Shown: positions 14,752 to 18,893 of the stretch, piece by piece
How the letters are laid out: the number at the start of each line of letters is the position of its first letter
Position numbering within the stretch: position 1 is the first letter of the stretch
Source: Clostridia bacterium
Lineage (GTDB): Bacteria; Bacillota_A; Clostridia; Christensenellales; Aristaeellaceae
DNA: 18,893 bases
Assembly: GCA_009783365.1 (NCBI GenBank)
Contig: WRHG01000010.1
Location: forward strand, 1 to 18,893
Direction of reading: 5' to 3'
Notes under the pieces: generated by a model
What the model was told of the DNA's origin: nothing
The model's database searches: none
Seen by the model: only the letters and a program-made list of their open reading frames with translations
Translations under genes and position numbers: made by a program

Positions 14752-15372
14752 CTATCGGATAAAATTGGTCTTTAGCCGTTTTTCATGCTCCGGGTAGTGT
14801 ATACCCTGTTCCTTCCCCGATTGGATGCACCGTATCAGCCATACCATATTACGGGCCAGGGTGCGCAGGGTCTGCATGCCTTCCTCGTCTTTCGCCACTT
14901 CCTGAGGCGTACTGGCATGTACCTGGTTCCAATACTGGGAGGTGACCACGGGCATGTTGGAGATCTCGAAATATCGGTTCATATCTTCATAGGCCGTCAC
15001 AAGGCCGCCCCGGCGGGCGCATACGATCGCGGCGGCGGGCTTGCCGGCAAAGCGGGGCGCGCCGGAGTAGAATAGCCGGTCGAGGGCGGCTTTCAGGCTG
15101 CCGGCCATGCCTCCGAAGTACACGGGGGAGCCTATGATGAGTCCGTCCGCTTCCGCCACCTTGTTTCCAAGGGAGCTTACCTCGTCCTCAAATACGCATC
15201 GGCCGGTTGCCCGGCAGGAAGAGCAGCCGATACAGCCTTGCACAGGTCCCTTGGATAGCTGGACGATCTCTGTTTTCGAGCCGTTTTCCTTCAGGATCCG
15301 CTCCGCCTCGCATAACGCGGTGTAGGTGCAGCCTTTTTCACGAGGACTGCCGTTTAGGAGTATGATTTTCAT
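14752..15372 (-). CDS. Flavodoxin-like NADPH-dependent FMN reductase, iron-sulfur flavoprotein type
   Basis: This 206-residue cytoplasmic redox protein has a flavodoxin fold. The FMN phosphate loop is NGSPREKGCT (7-16), and the isoalloxazine-contact segment is GSPVYFGGMAGSLKAALDR (about 81-99). C47, C50, C53 and C59 form C-x2-C-x2-C-x5-C, the compact motif of archaeal and clostridial iron-sulfur flavoproteins (Isf) that holds a [4Fe-4S] cluster next to FMN. Such proteins shuttle electrons or reduce quinones and oxygen species in anaerobes; the partner is unknown. GGAGG lies 5-6 nt before the ATG at 15372. The gene is on the minus strand downstream of the zinc-ribbon gene but behind its terminator, so it probably has its own promoter. 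Confidence 0.9.
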   Translation of the reverse strand: MKIILLNGSPREKGCTYTALCEAERILKENGSKTEIVQLSKGPVQGCIGCSSCRATGRCVFEDEVSSLGNKVAEADGLIIGSPVYFGGMAGSLKAALDRLFYSGAPRFAGKPAAAIVCARRGGLVTAYEDMNRYFEISNMPVVTSQYWNQVHASTPQEVAKDEEGMQTLRTLARNMVWLIRCIQSGKEQGIHYPEHEKRLKTNFIR

Positions 15373-15422
15373 AAAGCCTCCATGTCCGGGACAAGCGCAC
15401 CGGATCTTTCATTTTTAGTATG

Positions 15423-15449
15423 AAAAACGGCGCGGCCAATGCCGCGCCG
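15423..15449 (-). terminator. Intrinsic terminator of the zinc-ribbon gene
   Basis: A perfect 9-bp GC stem (15428-15436 with 15441-15449, 4-nt loop) is followed on the minus strand by TTTTT (15427-15423). It lies 94 bp after the zinc-ribbon stop and separates that transcript, including its long leader, from the flavoprotein gene. Confidence 0.85.
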
Positions 15450-15542
15450 CTCACTTCCTTTCCCTGGCCAGAGCCATGCTCCGGCCTTTTCAACGCACTA
15501 TCCCCGGTGGATTCAACCCCAGCAGGGGCGTAGACATGCGCC

Positions 15543-15821
15543 TTACGCTTGCTTATGCTCGGCGAAGCATTCGCTGCAGTAGATGGGACGGTCGCTCTTG
15601 GGCACGAAGGGCACGGTGGTCTCTTTGCCGCAGGCAGCACAAGTGGTTTCAAATTGTTCCCGGGGAGTGGAAGCGCGGTTGGCTTTACGGGCCACACGGC
15701 ATTCCTTGCAGCGGGTAGGCTCGTTCTGGAAGCCTTTCTCTGCATAGAATTCTTGCTCGCCAGCGGTAAACACGAATTCCGCGCCGCAATCGCGGCAGGT
15801 AAGGGTTTTGTCTTCGTACAT
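15543..15821 (-). CDS. Small double zinc-ribbon protein
   Basis: This 92-residue protein carries four CxxC pairs: C9/C12, C38/C41, C61/C64 and C82/C85, enough for two zinc ribbons. The segment DKTLTCRDCGAEFVFTAGEQ followed by FYAEKGFQNEP and RCKECR matches the 'probable zinc-ribbon' family common in Clostridia. The second half (CAACGKETTVPF and YCSECF) is the usual second ribbon. The function is unknown; nucleic-acid binding is a reasonable guess. ATG 15821 is chosen because GGAGGA (15837-15832) lies about 10 nt upstream and the family start MYEDKTL fits; the frame stays open 22 codons further up. It is preceded by an unusually long structured leader with a near-consensus promoter and ends in a strong terminator, so leader and gene form one compact transcription unit. 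Confidence 0.88.
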   Translation of the reverse strand: MYEDKTLTCRDCGAEFVFTAGEQEFYAEKGFQNEPTRCKECRVARKANRASTPREQFETTCAACGKETTVPFVPKSDRPIYCSECFAEHKQA

Positions 15822-15878
15822 AGCTGGGGATTCCTCCGTTTTCTTTTCCGTAATGGTGAGGTTCTTGTGACGGGGTCC

Positions 15879-16130
15879 TGATTGCATGCGGCTGACCTGG
15901 TCTTTTCCCCCACACTCGCCGACAGGAGGGTTTGCTCATCGTCTAACGCCCTACGCGCCCTCTCTCGCTTCTTGGCCTCGTTTCGCAAGGCCGGGGCTTT
16001 CCGCACGGTCCATCGAAGCGGTCGGACTTACCTCTAGAACGCGCCATGCTCGCCGGGCTTTGCCCGGTTTACGTGGGCCGCTTTGCCCGCGTCTGGCATC
16101 GGCTTGCAACCACAGACCCGCATACAATCA
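15879..16130 (-). ncRNA. Candidate structured RNA or long 5' leader upstream of the zinc-ribbon gene
   Basis: No gene is supported here. On the minus strand, TGATTGTATGCGG (16130-16118) pairs with CCGCATGCAATCA (15891-15879), giving a 13-bp closing stem with one G-U. Its 5' strand begins at the expected transcription start of the promoter at 16164-16136. Internal stems seen are: CCGGGC/GCCCGG with an AAA loop (16067-16062 with 16058-16053), GGGC/GCCC (16088-16085 with 16078-16075), GTCC/GGAC (16027-16024 with 16011-16008), and GGCCTTG/CGAGGCC (15992-15986 with 15980-15974). The loop CGCTTC (16020-16015) can also pair with GAAGCG (15971-15966), which would be a pseudoknot with the GTCC/GGAC stem. 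No U-tract follows the closing stem, so RNA polymerase probably reads on into the zinc-ribbon gene. I do not recognise the class. Confidence 0.6.
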
Positions 16131-16135
16131 CCGTT

Positions 16136-16164
16136 ATTATAGCCGCGCCTATGATAAATGACAA
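16136..16164 (-). promoter_or_regulatory. Near-consensus sigma-A promoter for the structured leader and zinc-ribbon gene
   Basis: On the minus strand TTGTCA (16164-16159) is followed by exactly 17 nt and a perfect TATAAT (16141-16136). The expected start is near 16130, coinciding with the first base of the 13-bp closing stem of the leader. This is the best promoter match in the window. Confidence 0.82.
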
Positions 16165-16201
16165 GCCCCAATTTTGAAGTTCGGTAATTTTTTATCTGAA
16201 T

Positions 16202-16228
16202 GTAAATTCCAACAGTAAGAGCAACAGT
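16202..16228 (+). repeat. Left terminal inverted repeat of the IS (27 bp)
   Basis: It begins GTAAATTCCAACAGTAAG and is the exact reverse complement of 18173-18199. The complementarity stops one base outside and one base inside, which defines the repeat. Confidence 0.95.
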
Positions 16229-16233
16229 GGCGA

Positions 16234-16356
16234 GGGGAGAGGCGTTAAGTCTGGCAAGGAAGAAGTGGTAGCGTTAAGTCCGGGGAATTTCCTTGGGATG
16301 AAAGGACGAGGAAACGATGGACAAAAAGCTAGAAAAAGACCAGCACCTAACGTTAG
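16234..16356 (+). repeat. First unit of an exact 123-bp tandem duplication in the IS
   Basis: It runs from GGGGAGAGG to TAACGTTAG and is identical to 16357-16479. It contains the region upstream of the transposase, its ribosome site (GGACGAGG) and the first 13 codons plus part of the next. The length is 41 codons. Confidence 0.95.
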
Positions 16357-16394
16357 GGGGAGAGGCGTTAAGTCTGGCAAGGAAGAAGTGGTAG
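16317..16394 (+). pseudogene. Duplicated transposase start: 25-codon decoy ORF
   Basis: The first repeat unit keeps its own ribosome site and ATG (16317). Translation gives the first 13 transposase residues (MDKKLEKDQHLTL), then runs into the second unit and stops at TAG 16392-16394 after 25 codons. The real transposase starts 123 bp later. If translated, the decoy ORF ends 45 nt before the true start. Confidence 0.65.
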
Positions 16395-16479
16395 CGTTAA
16401 GTCCGGGGAATTTCCTTGGGATGAAAGGACGAGGAAACGATGGACAAAAAGCTAGAAAAAGACCAGCACCTAACGTTAG
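16357..16479 (+). repeat. Second unit of the 123-bp tandem duplication
   Basis: Identical to 16234-16356. The copy that drives the intact transposase has ATG 16440, with ribosome site GGACGAGG at 16427-16434. Confidence 0.95.
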
Positions 16480-17717
16480 AAGCACGGGAAGAGATTCAAA
16501 AACGTCTGGAAGGCGGCGCGACCTTTAAGGATATAGCGAGGCGAGTGGGGAAATGCCCGACCACAATATCCAGAGAAGTAAAGAAGCACCTGACCTTTAA
16601 GGAAGCGCCCGAGACGCACAGAAAGGGAGATGGGACAACCATACAAGGCAAGCCGTGCCCGAAGCTGATGAAAGCCCCATTTGTATGCAACCCTTGTGAA
16701 AAGAACAGCTATAACCGTTGTGCCTATCGCAGACAATTCTACTACGCCAAGCAAGCGCAAAAGGAATACGCATTTACGCTGGTGGACGCACGGGAGGGCA
16801 TACCCCTAAACAAGCAAGCGTTCCATGACGCAGATGCAATCATCAGTAAGGCGATCAAGAAGGGGCAGCGGATGTACCACATCATGCAGACCTATGATGT
16901 GGGAATCTCTATGTCCTCGGCCTATCGGTATCTTCATAAGGATTACCTGTCGATCAACAAGCTGGATATGCCCAGGATGGTCAAGTTCAAGGCCCGCAAG
17001 CAGTATCGGGGGGTCGGAGTTCCAAAGGCTGCTAAAGTCGGAAGGACCTATGAAGACTTTAAGGCCTATATTGACGAACACGAAATCCGCCATTGGGTTG
17101 AGATGGACACGGTAATAGGCAGGGTGGGCGGAAAGGTTATCATGACCTTCGACTTCACCCAAATGAACTTTATGTTTGGTCTATTGTTGGATGACAAGAC
17201 TGCCGCGGAAGCCGCGGAGAAAATCCGTGCGTTCAAAGAACGGCTGCGCTTGGGCGGGATACGCTTCGGTGACCTCTGTCCCGTGTTGCTAACGGACAAT
17301 GGCGGTGAGTTTTCCGATGTCGCGGCATTCATCAATGATGCCGAGGGTGCGGCAGAATCACGCCTGTACTTTTGCGACCCATACCGCTCCTGCCAAAAGC
17401 CCAAAGTTGAGAAAAACCATACCCTATTCAGGGATATTGTCCCCAAGGGGGAGTCGTTAGATTCCTTTACACAGGATATGGTCAACTTGATCTTCTCCCA
17501 TGTCAACAGCGGCAAGCGTAAAGTTCTGGGTGGCAAAAGCCCGTATGCGTTGTTCGTTTTCATGTTTGGCGAGACAACTGCCGATCTCTTGGGTATCCGC
17601 CACATCCCTGCCCAAGAGGTTATCCAGGATCATACGCTGCTAAGGGTGCTCAAAAAAGCACCCCCACGGGTGCCGGGCAAATGGAACCCCGTATGCCCGC
17701 ATAGGGGGTGCTCGTGA
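16440..17717 (+). CDS. IS30-family transposase
   Basis: This 425-residue DDE transposase cuts and joins the ends of its element. The N-terminal helix-turn-helix (about 13-50, LEAREEIQKRLEGGATFKDI then CPTTISREVKKH) is the IS30 type that binds the terminal repeats. A cysteine cluster follows (C73, C83, C86, C94; VCNPCEKNSYNRC). The catalytic core shows D223 in WVEMDTVIG, D286 in LLTDNGGEF, and E324 in KPKVEKNHTLFRDIVPKG, with the family block YFCDPYRSCQK just before. The C-terminal SGKRKVLGGKSPYALF is also typical. No frameshift or internal stop is visible, so the enzyme is probably active. The start is ATG 16440 in the second repeat unit. Its stop overlaps the ATG of a small ORF by one base. 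Confidence 0.94.
   Translation: MDKKLEKDQHLTLEAREEIQKRLEGGATFKDIARRVGKCPTTISREVKKHLTFKEAPETHRKGDGTTIQGKPCPKLMKAPFVCNPCEKNSYNRCAYRRQFYYAKQAQKEYAFTLVDAREGIPLNKQAFHDADAIISKAIKKGQRMYHIMQTYDVGISMSSAYRYLHKDYLSINKLDMPRMVKFKARKQYRGVGVPKAAKVGRTYEDFKAYIDEHEIRHWVEMDTVIGRVGGKVIMTFDFTQMNFMFGLLLDDKTAAEAAEKIRAFKERLRLGGIRFGDLCPVLLTDNGGEFSDVAAFINDAEGAAESRLYFCDPYRSCQKPKVEKNHTLFRDIVPKGESLDSFTQDMVNLIFSHVNSGKRKVLGGKSPYALFVFMFGETTADLLGIRHIPAQEVIQDHTLLRVLKKAPPRVPGKWNPVCPHRGCS
17644..17709 (+). promoter_or_regulatory. Stem-loop series at the 3' end of the transposase gene
   Basis: GGGTGC (17644-17649) can pair with GCACCC (17658-17663), and the same GCACCC can pair instead with GGGTGC (17668-17673); these two hairpins exclude each other. 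A third stem pairs 17686-17690 and 17692-17695 with 17705-17709 and 17700-17703 across one G-G mismatch. Its 3' arm contains GGGGGTG, the likely ribosome site of the small ORF at 17717. Confidence 0.55.
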
Positions 17718-17929
17718 TGAGAGACAATCTCAATACTACCACCTCTTCGGCGCGCAAGGCAAGTTCTTTCATCCGATATGCGATCCGCGCCCAAAAGGAT
17801 GCTTGCCTTCATGACGATGTGGAATATTTCTTGTTCATGCATGGCGATAATATTCCTCGTCTAGTAGACAAGCTATTAGACAACGACTTTGTCTTGTCTC
17901 GGTATACAGACCCGACATACCCTATTTAA
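17717..17929 (+). CDS. Small IS-borne ORF coupled to the transposase
   Basis: This 70-residue product is of unknown function. Its ATG overlaps the transposase TGA (TGATG, 17715-17719), a classic translational-coupling arrangement, and GGGGGTG lies 6 nt upstream but inside a hairpin. The composition looks like a real soluble protein: a basic N-terminal half (SARKASSFIRYAIRAQKDA) and an acidic, aromatic C-terminal half (DDVEYFLFMHGDN, VDKLLDNDFVLSR). No domain was recognised. It could be an accessory or regulatory protein of the element. It could also be a chance frame, because most IS30 elements carry only the transposase gene. A fusion by -1 frameshifting is excluded by a TAG between the frames. 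Confidence 0.5.
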   Translation: MRDNLNTTTSSARKASSFIRYAIRAQKDACLHDDVEYFLFMHGDNIPRLVDKLLDNDFVLSRYTDPTYPI

Positions 17930-18172
17930 TACCGAATAACGCACTTACAACCCATTAATTCTTTCCCAGGAAATTTCCCATTATAACTGCATTCCAAGTT
18001 GCTTTAAGTCTGATAAGGGGTCCTCTCAGGCTTGTTTCCCTTGCCCTTGGCGGGATCCTCAGACACCTACCGTTCCCTTATCCCTTGCTCCGCTTCCTCT
18101 TCTTTCTCTTTTCCTGAGTTTACGTACCCTTGCTTTTCGCTGCTTCCCTGTTTAAACGCAAGTGTCCTTTCT
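17930..18172 (+). other. Non-coding right part of the IS
   Basis: No ORF, RNA gene or terminator was recognised. The stretch is pyrimidine-rich on the plus strand (many CCTT/CTTCC runs) and contains the inverted subterminal motif CCCAGGAAATTTCCC (17965-17979), a partner of the motif in the left end, possibly a transposase site. Confidence 0.6.
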
Positions 18173-18199
18173 ACTGTTGCTCTTACTGTTGGAATTTAC
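18173..18199 (+). repeat. Right terminal inverted repeat of the IS (27 bp)
   Basis: Exact reverse complement of 16202-16228, ending CTTACTGTTGGAATTTAC. Confidence 0.95.
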
Positions 18200-18202
18200 G
18201 CC

Positions 18203-18231
18203 TTGTAAAATTCCGGCATCTGTGATACGAT
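18203..18231 (+). promoter_or_regulatory. Candidate promoter of the peptide-transporter operon
   Basis: TTGTAA (18203-18208), 17 nt, then TACGAT (18226-18231). It begins 4 bp outside the IS right end and precedes the permease gene by about 115 bp. Both boxes are imperfect (4 of 6 each). The rest of 18232-18346 shows no supported feature. Confidence 0.4.
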
Positions 18232-18346
18232 GCTTGCCTAAGCGTTTTGATGATGCTCTTGTATAGCAAAGAACCTGTGGTCGCGGCAGGCATGGCGGCG
18301 TCCGGATACGGTGCCATACCCATGAAAAGGTGGAATCGGAGCGAGT

Positions 18347-18893
18347 ATGAAATCTTATTGGGTATATTTCTTAAAGCGTCTGGTTCTGATGCTGGTAACG
18401 CTATGGCTGATCATTACGGCTACCTTCTTCCTCATGAAGCTGCTTCCCGGCTCCCCGTTCGTCAATCAGGATAAGCTCACCCCTGCCCAGGTGGGCATAT
18501 TAAACAAGCAATATGGCATGGACAAGCCCGTAACCACCCAGTACATCATCTACCTTAAGGGCTTTCTAACGGGAGACTTCGGCGTATCCTTCCAATTTAA
18601 AAATCAGCCGGTCGCGGATCTCCTAAAGGGGCGAATAGGCCCGTCCATGCAGCTTGGCGTCCAGGCCGTCCTATTCGGTACGGTTATAGGGATTATTCTG
18701 GGCGTACTGGCGGCGACCTTCCAAAACACCTGGATCGATTCCCTTGCCACGACCGTTGCCATTCTGGGCCGTTCCATACCAAATTTTGTGTTCGCAATTC
18801 TTCTTCAATACATTGTAGGGCTGACGTTAGGCCTGCTGCCCATCGCCATGTGGAAGGGCTTCTCCTATACCATCCTCCCCACCATTGCCCTCT
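18347..18893 (+). CDS. Oligopeptide/dipeptide ABC transporter permease, OppB/DppB type (3' end outside window)
   Basis: The frame is open from ATG 18347 to the window end, 182 codons of a family that is usually 305-335 residues, so it is cut by the window and not by mutation. The N-terminal helix with the downstream FFLMKLLPGSPF is the OppB/DppB signature (xxPGdPF). It is followed by the extracytoplasmic loop LNKQYGMDKPVTTQYIIYLK and GFLTGDFGVSFQF, another hallmark. The membrane core then begins (QLGVQAVLFGTVIGIILGVLAA) and reaches the SIPNFVFAILLQYIVG segment. It forms half of the channel of a peptide importer; the partner permease, ATPases and binding protein are expected downstream. GGAG (18338-18341) lies 5 nt before the ATG. 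It follows the IS by 147 bp. Confidence 0.94.
   Translation, partial: MKSYWVYFLKRLVLMLVTLWLIITATFFLMKLLPGSPFVNQDKLTPAQVGILNKQYGMDKPVTTQYIIYLKGFLTGDFGVSFQFKNQPVADLLKGRIGPSMQLGVQAVLFGTVIGIILGVLAATFQNTWIDSLATTVAILGRSIPNFVFAILLQYIVGLTLGLLPIAMWKGFSYTILPTIAL

Larger units (their letters stand above)
16202..18199 (+). mobile_element. Complete IS30-family insertion sequence
   Basis: This 1998-bp element is bounded by perfect 27-bp terminal inverted repeats. It carries an intact IS30-type transposase, a small second ORF, and a non-coding pyrimidine-rich right part (17930-18172). Its 5' region holds an exact 123-bp tandem duplication. A subterminal motif recurs in inverted orientation: GGGGAATTTCCTTGGG at 16282-16297 (and 16405-16420) against CCCAGGAAATTTCCC at 17965-17979. 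I see no matching direct repeat flanking the ends (AT on the left, GC on the right), although IS30 elements normally make a 2-3 bp target duplication. It lies between the minus-strand promoter at 16164 and the plus-strand peptide-transporter gene at 18347. Confidence 0.93.

Noticed and set aside
15338..16006. 222-codon minus-strand ORF over the zinc-ribbon gene and its leader
   Set aside because: It is basic, low in hydrophobic order, and overlaps the convincing zinc-ribbon frame; a shadow frame in GC-rich sequence.
15879..16130. The structured leader as RNase P RNA
   Set aside because: A GAGGTAAGTCC stretch (16034-16024) resembles conserved region I of RNase P, but the length is too short and the ACAGA-type 3' conserved region is missing.
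16265..16528. 87-codon ORF across the IS duplication
   Set aside because: It exists only because the 123-bp repeat preserves frame; its product is an internal repeat overlapping the real transposase start.
17652..17663. A6 run followed by a stem-loop as a programmed -1 frameshift site in the transposase
   Set aside because: The A run is not in the X-XXY-YYZ phase, and the -1 frame meets TAG at about 17702-17704 before the small ORF, so no fusion protein can form.
18247..18474. 75-codon ORF upstream of and overlapping the peptide permease
   Set aside because: It overlaps a strong OppB/DppB frame beginning at 18347 with a good ribosome site, and has no recognisable domain.
1..18893. CRISPR array, tRNA or rRNA genes
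   Set aside because: No regularly spaced repeats, tRNA cloverleaf with a GTTCRA arm, or rRNA signature was found by eye.

Overview
The window looks like a moderately GC-rich chromosomal segment of a Gram-positive-type anaerobe of the Clostridia. The exact lineage is not determinable from sequence alone; a Christensenellales-like gut or digester organism is a guess. The evidence is strong GGAGG-type ribosome binding sites, frequent GTG/TTG starts, a decarboxylase-tmk gene order like that of Bacillota (yaaO-tmk), an FmdB zinc ribbon, SH3/peptidoglycan-binding wall proteins, an Isf-like flavoprotein and an IS30 element with Firmicutes-like features.

Layout. (1) Positions 1-3633 form a tight plus-strand housekeeping cluster: the 3' part of an Orn/Lys/Arg decarboxylase family gene, a HAD phosphatase fused to thymidylate kinase, and mnmA (tRNA 2-thiouridylase). 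A secreted class-C beta-lactamase-like serine hydrolase follows (3709-5025). (2) Positions 5075-10949 hold a complete branched-chain-amino-acid-type (Liv/HAAT) ABC transporter. It comprises a binding protein, a double hairpin, LivH, a LivM-LivG fusion and LivF, followed at 39 bp by a threonine-aldolase-like PLP enzyme. (3) From 11009 a strong sigma-A-like promoter drives a 793-residue secreted wall protein with two copies of a module plus peptidoglycan-binding domain, two SH3 domains, and a C-terminal domain with conserved-looking Cys/His. A small FmdB-type zinc ribbon follows. (4) Positions 13849-15821 are on the minus strand: a secreted NlpC/P60-like (papain-fold) protein, an Isf-like flavoprotein, and a small double zinc-ribbon protein ending in a clear intrinsic terminator.

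(5) Upstream of the zinc-ribbon gene, a near-consensus minus-strand promoter (TTGTCA-N17-TATAAT) fires into a roughly 250-nt GC-rich leader. The first 13 nt of the expected transcript can pair with a segment about 240 nt downstream, and several hairpins lie between. I did not recognise the RNA class, and this is the best candidate in the window for something undescribed. (6) Positions 16202-18199 are a complete IS30-family element with perfect 27-bp inverted repeats. Its promoter/start region is duplicated as an exact 123-bp tandem repeat, and a small second ORF is coupled to the transposase stop. (7) After the IS, an oligopeptide/dipeptide ABC permease (OppB/DppB type) starts at 18347 and runs off the window.

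The genes point to amino-acid and peptide uptake, wall remodelling, and nucleotide/tRNA housekeeping. No tRNA, rRNA or CRISPR array was seen.
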